NCBI RefSeq assembly: GCF_000184745.1
Contig: NC_014931.1
Coordinates: 1,488,001-1,552,000, forward strand
Reading direction: 5' to 3'
DNA length: 64,000 nucleotides
DNA from: Variovorax paradoxus EPS
GTDB lineage: Bacteria; Pseudomonadota; Gammaproteobacteria; Burkholderiales; Burkholderiaceae_C
This document shows positions 50,663 through 63,136 of the stretch, piece after piece. Under the pieces are notes generated by a model. It was not told the origin of the DNA, did not search any database, and worked only from the letters and a program-made list of their open reading frames with translations. Positions within the stretch are counted from its first letter, which is position 1. The number at the start of each line of letters is the position of its first letter. A program made the position numbers and the translations under genes.

Positions 50663-51877
50663 ATGTTGCTTCCTGACTCTGCCGTTCTCAATGCGGCCAT
50701 CCAATGGCTCGGACACGGCTTGTGGGACCTCACTTGGTGGCAAGTCGTGCTGTACACGCTCGTCACCACGCACATCACGATTGCCGCGGTCACGATTTTC
50801 CTGCACCGCACGCAAACGCACCGGGCCATGGATCTGGGCCCGATCCCCTCGCATTTTTTCCGCTTCTGGCTGTGGCTCGGCACCGGCATGGTGACCAAGG
50901 AATGGGTCGCCATTCACCGCAAGCACCACGCCAAGTGCGAAACCCAGGAAGATCCGCACAGTCCGCAGGTCAAGGGCATCGACGAGGTGTTCTGGCGCGG
51001 TGCAGAGCTGTATCGCAAGGAATCGAAGAACAAGGACACGATCGATCGTTACGGCCACGGCACGCCCGATGACTGGATCGAGCGCAACCTCTATTCGCGC
51101 TACAGCTGGCAAGGTGTGGGCCTGATGCTGGTGATCAACCTGGCGCTGTTCGGCACGCTCGGCATGGCCGTGTGGGCAGTCCAGATGCTTTGGATTCCGA
51201 TTACCGCCGCCGGCATCATCAACGGCATCGGTCACTACTGGGGTTACCGCAACTTCGAGGCGCCCGATGCCAGCCGCAACATCACGCCCTGGGGCCTGAT
51301 CATCGGTGGCGAAGAGCTGCACAACAATCACCACACCTACCCGACGTCGGCCAAGTTCTCGGTCAAGAAATACGAGTTCGACATCGGCTGGGTCTACATC
51401 CAGGCGATGCAGGCCATCGGCTGGGCCAAGGTCAAGAAGGTGCCGCCGAAGATGCAGATGGGCGATATCCAGCCCGTGGCCAACGAGAAGACGCTCGAGG
51501 CTGTCATAGCCAATCGCTACGAAGTCATGGCTGGCTATGCGCGCGAAATGCGCCGTGCTACCAGTGAAGAACTGGCTCAGTTGAAGACCAAGGGTGCCGA
51601 CCTGTCGGTGCTCAAGGCAGCCAAGCGCTGGCTGCACCGTGACGACGACAAGGTGCCCGCATCCGCTCGCACGCATATCGTGCAGGCTCGCGCAGCCCAT
51701 CCGGTGCTCGACAAGATGGTGACGATGCGCGAAGAGTTGCGCCAGCTTTGGCTGAACACCTCGCAGTCGCGCGAGCAACTGGCGGCCGACCTTGCTGCTT
51801 GGTGCCACCGTGCGGAAGCGAGTGGTATTGCTGGTCTGCGCGAGTTCTCCACGCGTCTGCGTTCTGCTCGCGCTTGA
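50663..51877 (+). CDS. Membrane fatty acid desaturase
   Basis: A 404-residue protein with four predicted helices and the three His boxes of acyl desaturases: HRTQTH (48-53), HRKHH (85-89) and HNNHH (220-224). The region after about 285 is a helical extension without hydrophobic segments, a feature that I associate with the beta-proteobacterial form. It introduces a double bond into membrane fatty acids, probably for cold or fluidity control. A 132-base gap before it holds the promoter, with no clear -35. A terminator follows. Confidence 0.92.
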   Translation: MLLPDSAVLNAAIQWLGHGLWDLTWWQVVLYTLVTTHITIAAVTIFLHRTQTHRAMDLGPIPSHFFRFWLWLGTGMVTKEWVAIHRKHHAKCETQEDPHSPQVKGIDEVFWRGAELYRKESKNKDTIDRYGHGTPDDWIERNLYSRYSWQGVGLMLVINLALFGTLGMAVWAVQMLWIPITAAGIINGIGHYWGYRNFEAPDASRNITPWGLIIGGEELHNNHHTYPTSAKFSVKKYEFDIGWVYIQAMQAIGWAKVKKVPPKMQMGDIQPVANEKTLEAVIANRYEVMAGYAREMRRATSEELAQLKTKGADLSVLKAAKRWLHRDDDKVPASARTHIVQARAAHPVLDKMVTMREELRQLWLNTSQSREQLAADLAAWCHRAEASGIAGLREFSTRLRSARA

Positions 51878-51910
51878 GCTAACTGGCGCAGCATCTCACG
51901 CCTCGATAAA

Positions 51911-51935
51911 AACCGGCCGGAGGGCCGGTTTTTTT
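51911..51935 (+). terminator. Rho-independent terminator after the desaturase
   Basis: AACCGGCC and GGCCGGTT around a GGAG loop are followed by a T tract. The stem also carries A residues on its other side and may serve the opposite strand weakly. Confidence 0.9.
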
Positions 51936-51973
51936 ACGCCTGCCCCCAAGCAAGCGTCAGAACGACAGGCAAC

Positions 51974-52005
51974 AAAAAACCCGCTGGGTAAGCAGCGGGT
52001 TTTTA
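51974..52005 (-). terminator. Rho-independent terminator of rpmB-rpmG
   Basis: On the minus strand AAAAACCCGCT and AGCGGGTTTTT form a stem with an 8-base loop, ending in a T run 21 bases beyond the rpmG stop. The plus-strand reading is also terminator-like. Confidence 0.9.
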
Positions 52006-52025
52006 TTTGGAAAACCAGGACTGAA

Positions 52026-52199
52026 TTACTTCAGCTTAATTTCCTTGTATTCGACATGCTTGCGCGCCTTCGGGTCGAACTTCATGATCGACATCTTTTC
52101 AGGCATCGTCTTCTTGTTCTTGCTGGTCGTGTAGAAGTGGCCGGTACCCGCGGTGGATTCCAGCTTGATCTTTTCGCGTCCGCCTTTGCTCGTTGCCAT
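52026..52199 (-). CDS. rpmG: 50S ribosomal protein L33
   Basis: A 57-residue protein starting [20 protein letters not shown]. It is rich in Lys and conserved through [11 protein letters not shown] and [18 protein letters not shown]. It has no CxxC zinc pair, so it is the zinc-independent form. It lies 11 bases after rpmB in the same transcript. Confidence 0.97.
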   Translation of the reverse strand: MATSKGGREKIKLESTAGTGHFYTTSKNKKTMPEKMSIMKFDPKARKHVEYKEIKLK

Positions 52200-52210
52200 G
52201 ATTCAGCTCC

Positions 52211-52444
52211 TTAAGCTTGGCCGCGTGCGCGCAGGTCTGCGAGCACGGCGTCGATACCGTTCTTGTCGATCAGGCGCAGTGCAGCGCTCGAAACGCGCAG
52301 GCGAACCCAGCGGTTTTCAGTCTCGACCCAGAAACGGCGGTATTGCAGGTTCGGCAGGAACCGGCGCTTGGTTTTGTTGTTGGCGTGGGAAACATTGTTT
52401 CCGACCATCGGGCCTTTGCCCGTTACGTCGCATACGCGTGCCAT
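52211..52444 (-). CDS. rpmB: 50S ribosomal protein L28
   Basis: A 77-residue protein with [20 protein letters not shown] and [16 protein letters not shown], the L28 signatures. It precedes rpmG in the rpmB-rpmG operon. A TATAAT element on the minus strand lies 155 bases upstream, behind the trxB stop. Confidence 0.97.
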   Translation of the reverse strand: MARVCDVTGKGPMVGNNVSHANNKTKRRFLPNLQYRRFWVETENRWVRLRVSSAALRLIDKNGIDAVLADLRARGQA

Positions 52445-52598
52445 GTGGACACTCTTTCTTGAACAGCTGGCACCGGCGCAATCGTGGCGATTGCAGGTGT
52501 TTTGCAGCTTGACCTCGCCAGAAACGGGTGGCGGTACCCCGGCTTTGCCTGAATGCGTTGAGCCCCCGTGAGAGGGCCCCGTTTCGGCAAAGCCTCGG

Positions 52599-52604
52599 AT
52601 TATA
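52599..52604 (-). promoter_or_regulatory. Candidate -10 element for rpmB-rpmG
   Basis: Read on the minus strand the hexamer is TATAAT, with a small stem AGCCC-TTTT-GGGCT (plus-strand reading) just upstream, between the trxB stop and rpmB. No good -35 is visible at 17 bases. The leader of about 150 bases before rpmB shows no clear structure. Confidence 0.45.
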
Positions 52605-52626
52605 GCCCTTTTGGGCTGCCCCGGAT

Positions 52627-54442
<1,816 letters not shown>

Positions 54443-54449
54443 GCATCCG

Positions 54450-54480
54450 GGCCGGGCGCCTCTGGCGGCGCCGGCCTTTT
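54450..54480 (+). terminator. Rho-independent terminator after the Crp/Fnr gene
   Basis: GGCCGGGCGCC and GGCGCCGGCC pair with one bulged base and are followed by TTTT. It separates the regulator from ftsK. Confidence 0.85.
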
Positions 54481-54536
54481 GTTGTAGTGTTCGGGCGTCC
54501 GGCCTCCGATTTTCAGTGCCGGCTGCCGTGTTTTTC

Positions 54537-56960
54537 ATGACCTATTCGCTCAATACGCTTCAATCCTCTTCCGCCGCCGATGGGCAACCCGTGCGCGTGC
54601 GCGCCATGCGCTTCGCCCACGAGATCACGCTGATCGCCGGATTCGCGGCGCTGTTGTTCTGGCTGCTCGCAATGCTGAGCTTCACGCCCTCCGACGCCGC
54701 CTGGTCGACCTCCGGCACCGGTGGCGAAATCAAGAACTGGGGCGGCCGCATCGGCGCCTGGCTGGCCGATGGCAGCTACTACGCGGCCGGCTACTCCGTC
54801 TGGTGGTGCCTCGCAGCCGGCCTGCGTGCCTGGCTGTCTTCACTGGCCAATTGGCTGCGCGGCGGTGAAGCCGCACCGGCCGAGCAGCCACCTCGCGGCC
54901 GCTTCAACCGCAGCCGCCTTGCGTTCTGGTTTGGCCTCATCCTGCTGCTGTGCGCAAGCACCATGCTCGAATGGTCGCGCTTGTACCGGCTCGAATCGCA
55001 CCTGCCGGGCTCGGGCGGCGGTGCGCTCGGCTATCTCGTGGGGCCGGCCAGCGTTCGATGGATGGGCTTCACCGGCTCCGCGCTGGTCGCCATTGCCGGT
55101 GGCGTGATCGGCTCGGCGCTGGTCTTCCGGTTCTCGTGGAGCCTGATTGCCGAGCGCATCGGTGCTCGCGCCTATTCGCTCTTCGAGTCGCGCCGTGAAA
55201 AGCGTGAAATGGCCGCCGACATCGCCATGGGCAAGCAGGCCGCGCGCGAACGGGCCGAAGCCGACGAGCCTTCGTTCACGCGCGACGAGCCAGGCGGCAA
55301 GGGCAGTGGGCCCGCCATGGCCACCGATTTCCCCGACGACGAAGAGATCCTCATCGAACCGCGTCCCAAGCGCCGCCCGCCGTCGCCGCCGGTGCAGATC
55401 GAGCCCGCGATGACCGAGGTGCCCCGAAGCGATCGCGTCGTCAAGGAGCGCCAGAAGCCGCTCTTCAAGGAACTCCCCGACAGCAAGCTGCCGCAGGTCG
55501 ACCTGCTCGACGCGGCGCTCGTGCGCCAGGAAACCGTCTCTGCAGACACGCTCGAGATGACCTCGCGCATGATCGAGAAGAAGCTCAAGGACTTCGGCGT
55601 CGAGGTGCGCGTGGTGCTCGCCTCACCGGGCCCGGTGATCACGCGCTACGAAATCGAGCCCGCCACCGGCGTCAAGGGCTCGCAGATCCTGGGCCTCGCC
55701 AAGGACCTCGCGCGTTCGCTCTCGCTGGTGTCGATCCGCGTGGTCGAGACCATCCCGGGCAAGAACTACATGGCGCTCGAGTTGCCGAACGCCAAGCGCC
55801 AGTCGATCAAGCTCAGCGAAATCCTGGGCTCGCAGATCTACAACGAAGGCAAGTCGATGCTCACCATGGGCCTCGGCAAGGACATCATCGGCAACCCCGT
55901 GGTGGCCGACCTCGCGAAGATGCCGCACGTGCTGGTGGCCGGCACCACCGGCTCGGGCAAGTCGGTCGGTATCAACGCGATGATCCTGTCGCTGCTCTAC
56001 AAGGCCGAGGCGCGCGACGTCCGGCTCTTGATGATCGACCCGAAGATGCTCGAAATGTCGGTCTACGAAGGTATTCCGCATCTGCTGGCGCCCGTGGTCA
56101 CCGACATGCGCCAGGCCGCGCACGGCCTGAACTGGTGCGTGGCCGAGATGGAGCGCCGCTACAAGCTCATGAGCAAGCTCGGCGTGCGCAACCTGGCCGG
56201 CTACAACACCAAGATCGACGAAGCCAAGGCGCGCGAGGAGTTCATCTACAACCCCTTCAGCCTCACGCCCGACGATCCGGAGCCGCTCAAGCGCGAGCCG
56301 CACATCGTGGTGATCATCGACGAGCTGGCCGACCTGATGATGGTGGTCGGCAAGAAGATCGAAGAGCTCATTGCCCGCCTCGCGCAGAAGGCGCGCGCAG
56401 CCGGCATCCACCTGATTCTGGCCACGCAGCGGCCCAGCGTGGACGTGATCACCGGCCTCATCAAGGCCAACATCCCCACGCGCATCGCGTTCTCGGTGGG
56501 CTCCAAGATCGACAGCCGCACCATCCTCGACCAGATGGGTGCCGAGGCGCTGCTCGGCATGGGCGACATGCTCTACATGGCCAGCGGCAGCGGCCTGCCG
56601 ATCCGCGTGCACGGCGCCTTCGTGAGCGACGAGGAAGTGCACCGCGTGGTGGCTTACCTCAAGAGCCAGGGCGAGCCCGACTACATCGAAGGCGTGCTCG
56701 AAGGCGGCACTGTCGACGGCGACGGTGACGGCGACCTGCTCGGCGGCGGCGATGCCGAAAAAGATCCGATGTACGACCAGGCGGTCGAGGTCGTGCTCAA
56801 GAATCGCAAGGCCAGCATCTCGCTGGTGCAGCGCCACCTGAAGATCGGCTACAACCGCGCCGCGCGCCTCGTCGAAGACATGGAAAAGGCAGGCTTGGTC
56901 AGCGCCATGAGCGGCAGCGGCCAGCGCGAGATCCTAGTGCCGGCGCGCGCCGCGGAGTAA
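54537..56960 (+). CDS. ftsK: DNA translocase FtsK
   Basis: An 807-residue protein. Four predicted N-terminal helices (about 25-225) are followed by a short linker, shorter than in E. coli. The motor has Walker A GTTGSGKS (469-476) and Walker [12 protein letters not shown] with Asp595. The C-terminal gamma winged helix is [20 protein letters not shown]. It moves chromosome ends to dif during division. I chose the ATG at 54537 (MTYSLN). It lies upstream of lolA and rarA in the conserved order. Confidence 0.96.
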   Translation: MTYSLNTLQSSSAADGQPVRVRAMRFAHEITLIAGFAALLFWLLAMLSFTPSDAAWSTSGTGGEIKNWGGRIGAWLADGSYYAAGYSVWWCLAAGLRAWLSSLANWLRGGEAAPAEQPPRGRFNRSRLAFWFGLILLLCASTMLEWSRLYRLESHLPGSGGGALGYLVGPASVRWMGFTGSALVAIAGGVIGSALVFRFSWSLIAERIGARAYSLFESRREKREMAADIAMGKQAARERAEADEPSFTRDEPGGKGSGPAMATDFPDDEEILIEPRPKRRPPSPPVQIEPAMTEVPRSDRVVKERQKPLFKELPDSKLPQVDLLDAALVRQETVSADTLEMTSRMIEKKLKDFGVEVRVVLASPGPVITRYEIEPATGVKGSQILGLAKDLARSLSLVSIRVVETIPGKNYMALELPNAKRQSIKLSEILGSQIYNEGKSMLTMGLGKDIIGNPVVADLAKMPHVLVAGTTGSGKSVGINAMILSLLYKAEARDVRLLMIDPKMLEMSVYEGIPHLLAPVVTDMRQAAHGLNWCVAEMERRYKLMSKLGVRNLAGYNTKIDEAKAREEFIYNPFSLTPDDPEPLKREPHIVVIIDELADLMMVVGKKIEELIARLAQKARAAGIHLILATQRPSVDVITGLIKANIPTRIAFSVGSKIDSRTILDQMGAEALLGMGDMLYMASGSGLPIRVHGAFVSDEEVHRVVAYLKSQGEPDYIEGVLEGGTVDGDGDGDLLGGGDAEKDPMYDQAVEVVLKNRKASISLVQRHLKIGYNRAARLVEDMEKAGLVSAMSGSGQREILVPARAAE

Positions 56961-57113
56961 TTCGCGGGCGTTGAGTTCTCAATTGGTTACGTGCTGAAAG
57001 CCAATTTGCAGAAGTGCCGATTGGAATTGCAAATCTTCATGCACGCCTACAACTGGCGCAATTCGCGGCGCGTAGGCTGAAGCTCCGTGCCATAGCTATT
57101 CGAGGAATCCAAA

Positions 57114-57746
57114 TTGAAATTGCGTCATTGGCTGTTGATCGGCCTTCTCTGTTCCGCCAACGCTTGGGCCGGCGGCCTTGAAAGCCTCGAGACCTTCGTG
57201 AAGACGGTCAAATCCGGCCGCGCCGAATTCACCCAGACCGTGACCGCGCCCTCGCGTGAAGGCCAGCCCGGCCGCGTGAAGACATCGACCGGCACCTTCG
57301 AATTCCAGCGCCCCGGCAAATTCAAGTTCGACTACCGCAAGCCCTTCGCCCAGAGCATCGTGGCCGACGGCAAGACGCTTTGGCTCTACGACGCCGACCT
57401 GAACCAGGTCACGCAGCGAGCCCAGGCGCAGGCACTCGGCTCCACGCCCGCCGCGCTGATTGCCGCGGCTCCAGACCTGCGTGCACTGCAAGCCGACTTC
57501 GCGCTCGAAGCCGCGCCCGAGCGCGACGGCCTCGAATGGGTCAAGGCCACCCCCAAGAACAAGGACGGCCAACTGCAAAGCGTGCTGGTCGGCTTCCAGG
57601 GCGATGCATTGGCGGCGCTCGAAATCCTCGACAGCTTCGGCCAGCGCTCGGTGCTCAAGTTCAGCAAGGTCGAAGTGAATCCTTCGCTTCCGGCCAGCGT
57701 GTTCGACTTCAAGGCGCCAGCAGGCGCCGACGTCGTCAAGCAGTAA
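57114..57746 (+). CDS. lolA: Outer membrane lipoprotein carrier protein LolA
   Basis: A 210-residue periplasmic protein. The signal peptide ends at AWA near residue 19. The mature part has the LolA fold with GTFEFQRPGKFKFDYRKPF, WLYDADLNQVTQR and a C-terminal SVFDFKAPAGADVV. It shuttles lipoproteins from LolCDE to LolB. The start is TTG at 57114 behind GAGGA, as no ATG fits. The 153-base gap before it has an ATTTGCA/TGCAAAT inverted pair of unknown meaning. Confidence 0.94.
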   Translation: MKLRHWLLIGLLCSANAWAGGLESLETFVKTVKSGRAEFTQTVTAPSREGQPGRVKTSTGTFEFQRPGKFKFDYRKPFAQSIVADGKTLWLYDADLNQVTQRAQAQALGSTPAALIAAAPDLRALQADFALEAAPERDGLEWVKATPKNKDGQLQSVLVGFQGDALAALEILDSFGQRSVLKFSKVEVNPSLPASVFDFKAPAGADVVKQ

Positions 57747-57766
57747 TTAATCAATCGCCGCCAGGT

Positions 57767-59059
57767 TTGGCCACCAGCTCCCACCAACCCCTTGCCGAGC
57801 GTCTTCGTCCGAAGACGCTCGGCGAAGTGATCGGCCAGCAGCACCTGCTCGGCCCGGGCATGTCGCTGCGCATCGCCTTCGAGTCGGGCCAGCCGCATTC
57901 CTGCATCCTCTGGGGGCCGCCGGGCACCGGCAAGACCACCATCGCGCGCCTGATGGCCGATGCCTTCGATGCGCAGTTCCTCAGCATCAGCGCGGTGCTG
58001 GGCGGCGTGAAGGACATCCGCGAGGCCGTCGAGCGCGCCACGGCCGCGCGCGACGGGCTGGAGCAGCGGCGCACCATCGTCTTCGTTGACGAGGTGCATC
58101 GCTTCAACAAGAGCCAGCAGGACGCGTTCCTGCCGCACGTGGAATCCGGGCTTTTCACCTTCATCGGCGCGACCACCGAGAACCCTTCGTTCGAGGTCAA
58201 TTCGGCCTTGCTGTCGCGGGCCGCGGTGTATGTGCTGCAACCGCTTACAGAGGGCGACCTCGAGCAGATCGTCGCCAAGGCGCAGTCGATCCAGGCGGTA
58301 CCGGCCATCGACGAGACGGCCATCGATCGTCTTGTCGCCTATGCCGACGGCGATGCGCGCCGCCTGCTCAACACGCTCGAGACACTGGCCGTCGCGGCCC
58401 GGGCCGAGAAGCTCGCGAACATCAGCGACGAATGGCTGCTGCGCGTGCTCGGCGAGCGCATGCGGCGCTACGACAAGGGCGGCGAGCAGTTCTACGACAC
58501 CATCAGCGCGCTGCACAAGTCGGTGCGCGGCAGCGATCCCGATGCCGCGCTCTACTGGTTCGTGCGCATGCTCGACGGCGGTGCCGATCCGCGCTACATG
58601 GCGCGCCGTCTCGTGCGCATGGCGAGCGAAGACATCGGCCTGGCCGACCCGCGCGCGCTGCGCCTGGCGCTCGATGCAGCCGAGGTCTACGAGCGGCTGG
58701 GCACGCCCGAGGGTGAACTGGCGCTGGCCGAATGCGTGGTCTATCTCGCGATCGCGCCCAAGTCGAACGCGGTCTACAAGGCCTACAACGCGGTGCGCGC
58801 CCTCATCAAGAAGGACAGCACGCGTCCGGTGCCGATGCACCTGCGCAATGCGCCCACCAAGCTCATGAAAGAGCTCGACTACGGCAAGGGCTACCGCTAC
58901 GCGCACGACGAGGAGGGCGGTTTCGCCGCCGGTGAAAACTACCTTCCCGAGGGGCTGGAGGGCCAGGTTTTCTACGAGCCCGTGGAGCGCGGCCTGGAGA
59001 TCCGCATTGGCGAAAAGCTGCGCGAACTGCGCCGCCTGAACACCGAAAAAGACGGCTGA
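57767..59059 (+). CDS. rarA: Replication-associated recombination protein RarA (MgsA)
   Basis: A 430-residue AAA+ protein. It has Walker A GPPGTGKT (50-57), Walker B IVFVDEVH (104-111) and sensor 1 GATTENPSF. The C-terminal domain includes PDAALYWFVRMLDGGADPRY and the AECVVYLA block. RarA acts on stalled replication forks. The start is unclear: TTG at 57767 (MATSSHQPL) follows a weak AGG, and no ATG precedes the conserved AERLRP. It begins 20 bases after lolA and is probably cotranscribed. Confidence 0.92.
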   Translation: MATSSHQPLAERLRPKTLGEVIGQQHLLGPGMSLRIAFESGQPHSCILWGPPGTGKTTIARLMADAFDAQFLSISAVLGGVKDIREAVERATAARDGLEQRRTIVFVDEVHRFNKSQQDAFLPHVESGLFTFIGATTENPSFEVNSALLSRAAVYVLQPLTEGDLEQIVAKAQSIQAVPAIDETAIDRLVAYADGDARRLLNTLETLAVAARAEKLANISDEWLLRVLGERMRRYDKGGEQFYDTISALHKSVRGSDPDAALYWFVRMLDGGADPRYMARRLVRMASEDIGLADPRALRLALDAAEVYERLGTPEGELALAECVVYLAIAPKSNAVYKAYNAVRALIKKDSTRPVPMHLRNAPTKLMKELDYGKGYRYAHDEEGGFAAGENYLPEGLEGQVFYEPVERGLEIRIGEKLRELRRLNTEKDG

Positions 59060-59081
59060 CACCCTCGGGCAACCGCTCTGC

Positions 59082-59120
59082 CACGCCGTGCATGAACTTA
59101 CGCCCATACAGCATGGCGTG
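59082..59120. other. Hairpin in the rarA-livH gap
   Basis: CACGCCGTG and CATGGCGTG form a 9-base stem with one mismatch. There is no T tract. The remaining 242-base gap before livH has a TACAAT-like -10 candidate at 59170-59175 but no -35, and I see nothing else in it. Confidence 0.4.
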
Positions 59121-59301
59121 AGCGGGTAAACCCCGGTCGCTGCGCACCAAATCAGCGCTGGTGCTTGCTTACAATCCCGCCCACAAATCCGCCTGCGACA
59201 CATGCTGGCTGGTTTTTTGCTTGTCCAGCCAAGGGCGCCAAACCGGTGCCACGGTGGGTGAATGGCACCCCGCAACGGTGCAACACATAGGAAATCGCGT
59301 T

Positions 59302-60231
59302 ATGGAAATATTGCTGCAGCAGATCATCAACGGTCTGGTTCTCGGCAGCATGTATGCCTTGATAGCCTTGGGCTACACCATGGTGTACGGCATCATCAAC
59401 CTCATCAATTTCGCGCACGGAGAAGTGCTGATGGTGGGGGCTCTCACAAGCTGGACCATCATCGGACTCATGAAGGACGGCATGCCCAACACACCGGGCT
59501 GGCTCGTTCTTCTCATCGCATTGATCATTGCCTGCATCGTTGCAGCCACGCTCAATTTCGTGATCGAGAAGGTGGCCTACCGGCCGCTGCGCAACAGCCC
59601 GAAGCTCGCGCCGCTCATCACCGCCATCGGCATGTCGATCCTGCTGCAGACGCTGGCGATGATCATCTGGAAGCCGACCAACAAGGCCTACCCGAACCTC
59701 TTGCCCACCGACCCCATCCACGTGGGCGGTGCCGTGATCTCGCCCACGCAGGTCATGATCCTGAGCGTCACGGCGTTCTCGCTCGTGGTGCTGATGTGGC
59801 TGGTCAATTACACGAAGCTCGGCCGCGCGATGCGCGCCACCGCGGAGAACCCGCGCGTCGCCGCGCTCATGGGCATCCGCCCCGACATGGTCATCTCGGC
59901 CACCTTCATCATCGGCGCCGTGCTCGCGGCCATCGCCGGTGTGATGTACGCATCGAACTACGGCATCGCGCAGCACGCGATGGGCTTCCTGCCCGGCCTG
60001 AAGGCCTTCACAGCGGCGGTGTTCGGCGGCATCGGCAACCTGGCCGGCGCGGTGGTCGGCGGCATCCTGCTGGGTCTCATAGAGGCCATCGGCTCCGGCT
60101 ACATCGGCACCCTCACGGGTGGCGTACTGGGCAGCAACTACAGCGACATCTTCGCGTTCATCGTGCTGATCGTCATGCTCACCCTGCGACCGTCGGGCCT
60201 GCTCGGCGAACGCGTGGCGGACCGTGCGTAA
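59302..60231 (+). CDS. livH: Branched-chain amino acid ABC transporter permease LivH
   Basis: A 309-residue permease of the LivH type with about eight predicted helices. It has NGLVLGSMYALIALGYTMVY near the start and MRATAENPRVAALMGI, the loop that contacts the ATPases. It is the first gene of livHMGF, with livM 10 bases later. An AGGAAAT ribosome site lies before the ATG at 59302. The substrate is probably leucine, isoleucine and valine, or a related amide or aromatic amino acid. Confidence 0.95.
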   Translation: MEILLQQIINGLVLGSMYALIALGYTMVYGIINLINFAHGEVLMVGALTSWTIIGLMKDGMPNTPGWLVLLIALIIACIVAATLNFVIEKVAYRPLRNSPKLAPLITAIGMSILLQTLAMIIWKPTNKAYPNLLPTDPIHVGGAVISPTQVMILSVTAFSLVVLMWLVNYTKLGRAMRATAENPRVAALMGIRPDMVISATFIIGAVLAAIAGVMYASNYGIAQHAMGFLPGLKAFTAAVFGGIGNLAGAVVGGILLGLIEAIGSGYIGTLTGGVLGSNYSDIFAFIVLIVMLTLRPSGLLGERVADRA

Positions 60232-60241
60232 GGAGGCCGAC

Positions 60242-61450
60242 ATGAAGAACAGCAAAAACCTCGCTCTTTACGTCATCGGCGCCATTGCGGTGCTCGCGCT
60301 GCCGCTGCTGCTGCAGATGCAGGGCAACGCCTGGGTGCGCATCGCCGACATCGCTCTGCTCTACGTGCTGCTGGCCTTGGGCCTCAACATCGTGGTCGGC
60401 TACGCCGGCCTGCTCGACCTGGGCTACGTGGCCTTCTTCGCGGTGGGCGCGTACCTCTTCGCGCTCATGGGTTCCTCGCACCTGACCGAGACCTTCCCGT
60501 GGTTCGCGCAGATGTTCCCGAACGGGCTGCACACCTCGCTGCTCATCGTGATTCCGCTCGCGCTCGTGGTGGCCGGCGTACTCGGCGTGCTGCTCGGCGC
60601 GCCCACGCTCAAGCTGCGCGGCGACTACCTCGCGATCGTCACGCTCGGCTTCGGCGAAATCATCCGCGTGTTCTTGAACAACTTGGACCAGCCGGTGAAC
60701 ATCACCAACGGTCCCAAGGGCATCACGGCCATCGACTCGATCAAGTTCTGGGGCCTCGACCTCGGCAAGGCCTGGAAGTTCGACGGCTTCACGATCTCGT
60801 CGGTGTCGCTGTACTACTACCTGTTCCTGGCGTTGGTGATCGCCACCATCATCATTTCGCACCGCCTGCAGGTCTCGCGCATCGGCCGCGCCTGGATGGC
60901 CATCCGCGAAGATGAAATTGCTGCCAAGGCGATGGGCATCAACACCCGCAACATGAAGCTGCTGGCCTTCGGCATGGGCGCGAGCTTCGGCGGCGTTTCG
61001 GGTGCGATGTTCGCGGCCTTCCAAGGCTTCGTGTCGCCCGAGTCCTTCAGCCTGATGGAGTCGGTGATGATCGTGGCCATGGTCGTGCTGGGCGGCATCG
61101 GACACCTGCCCGGCGTCATCCTCGGCGCGGTGCTGCTGGCTGCGTTGCCCGAAGTGCTGCGCTACGTGGCCGGCCCGCTGCAGTCGCTGACCGACGGGCG
61201 CCTCGATGCATCCATCCTGCGCCAGCTCTTCATCGCGCTCGCCATGATCGTCATCATGCTGATGCGCCCACGCGGCCTCTGGCCGTCGCCCGAGCACGGC
61301 AAGACACTGGCCCGCAAGGGCGGCGTGCCGGTCGACCCGGCCCATGCGGCGGTCGCTCCCGGCTCGCTGCAGACCCACGCGCCGGGCATCGATAGCCCAG
61401 CCGACGAATTGCCCGGCGGTGCCGAGCGTCCCATGTCGATCAATCCGTGA
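60242..61450 (+). CDS. livM: Branched-chain amino acid ABC transporter permease LivM
   Basis: A 402-residue permease of the LivM type with about ten helices. It has GLNIVVGYAGLLDLGYVAFF and the ATPase loop AIREDEIAAKAMGINTRNMK. The last 50 residues are a Pro/Ala-rich hydrophilic tail absent from the E. coli protein. An AAGGAGG site precedes the ATG at 60242. It pairs with LivH and the two ATPases downstream. Confidence 0.95.
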   Translation: MKNSKNLALYVIGAIAVLALPLLLQMQGNAWVRIADIALLYVLLALGLNIVVGYAGLLDLGYVAFFAVGAYLFALMGSSHLTETFPWFAQMFPNGLHTSLLIVIPLALVVAGVLGVLLGAPTLKLRGDYLAIVTLGFGEIIRVFLNNLDQPVNITNGPKGITAIDSIKFWGLDLGKAWKFDGFTISSVSLYYYLFLALVIATIIISHRLQVSRIGRAWMAIREDEIAAKAMGINTRNMKLLAFGMGASFGGVSGAMFAAFQGFVSPESFSLMESVMIVAMVVLGGIGHLPGVILGAVLLAALPEVLRYVAGPLQSLTDGRLDASILRQLFIALAMIVIMLMRPRGLWPSPEHGKTLARKGGVPVDPAHAAVAPGSLQTHAPGIDSPADELPGGAERPMSINP

Positions 61451-61467
61451 GCCGAGGAGAAACAGAC

Positions 61468-62250
61468 ATGACGACCACCACAACTGACACCATCCTCGAC
61501 GTTCGCGGCATCTCCAAGCGCTTCGGCGGCCTGCAGGCCCTCTCCGACGTCGGTATCACCATCAAGCGCGGCCAGGTCTATGGCCTCATTGGCCCGAACG
61601 GCGCCGGCAAGACCACCTTCTTCAACGTGATCACCGGGCTCTACACGCCCGACAGCGGCACCTTCGAGCTGGCCGGCAAGCCCTACCAGCCGACGGCCGT
61701 GCACGAAGTGGCCAAGGCCGGCATTGCGCGCACCTTCCAGAACATCCGCCTCTTCGCCGAAATGACGGCGCTCGAGAACGTGATGGTCGGCCGCCACATC
61801 CGCACCCACTCGGGCGTGTTCGGCGCGATGCTGCGCACCGGCAGCTTCAAGGCCGAGGAAAAGGCTATCGCCGACCGCGCGCACGAGTTGCTCGACTACG
61901 TGGGCATCGGCAAGTTCGCCGACTACAAGGCGCGCACGCTGAGCTACGGCGACCAGCGGCGCCTCGAGATTGCCCGCGCGCTGGCCACCGACCCGCAGCT
62001 CATCGCGCTGGACGAACCCGCCGCCGGCATGAACTCGACCGAAAAAGTGCTGCTGCGCGAGCTGATCGACCGCATCCGCAAGGACGACCGCACCATCCTG
62101 ATCATCGAACACGACGTCAAGCTCATCATGGGCCTGTGCGATCGTGTGACCGTGCTCGACTACGGCAAGCAGATTGCCGAGGGCACGCCGGCCGACGTGC
62201 AGAAGAACGAAAAAGTGATCGAGGCTTACCTCGGAACGGGGGGGCATTGA
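61468..62250 (+). CDS. livG: Branched-chain amino acid ABC transporter ATPase LivG
   Basis: A 260-residue ATPase with Walker A GPNGAGKT (42-49), signature LSYGDQRRLEIARAL and Walker B LIALDEPAAGMN. I used the ATG at 61468 (MTTTTTD) behind GAGGAGA; the GTG at 61447 overlaps the livM stop and is less likely. One base separates it from livF. Confidence 0.95.
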   Translation: MTTTTTDTILDVRGISKRFGGLQALSDVGITIKRGQVYGLIGPNGAGKTTFFNVITGLYTPDSGTFELAGKPYQPTAVHEVAKAGIARTFQNIRLFAEMTALENVMVGRHIRTHSGVFGAMLRTGSFKAEEKAIADRAHELLDYVGIGKFADYKARTLSYGDQRRLEIARALATDPQLIALDEPAAGMNSTEKVLLRELIDRIRKDDRTILIIEHDVKLIMGLCDRVTVLDYGKQIAEGTPADVQKNEKVIEAYLGTGGH

Positions 62251-62251
62251 A

Positions 62252-63031
<780 letters not shown>

Positions 63032-63077
63032 CCGGCGGCGGCCCTTGATGGCCGCTTGCGCTTGAGCAGAAAAATCC

Positions 63078-63129
63078 GTTCACGCTGAGCTTGTCGAAGC
63101 GCCAAGGCTTCGACGGGCTCAGCCGGAAC
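63078..63129. repeat. Paired 22-bp inverted repeats (REP/BIME-like) between convergent genes
   Basis: Copy one is at 63078-63099 and the inverted copy at 63108-63129, with an 8-base spacer. They belong to the same family as 39405-39480 and share the core CTGAGCTTGTCGAAG. They lie between the convergent livF and Bug stop codons and could act as a bidirectional terminator or mRNA end protector. Confidence 0.88.
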
Positions 63130-63136
63130 GTTCGAT

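Noticed and set aside
51911..52005. Possible riboswitch between desaturase and rpmG
   Set aside because: The two hairpins are ordinary terminators with T tracts on opposite strands.
56961..57113. ATTTGCA/TGCAAAT inverted pair before lolA as an operator
   Set aside because: Arms are short with a 17-base spacer in an AT-richer patch; chance is a sufficient explanation.
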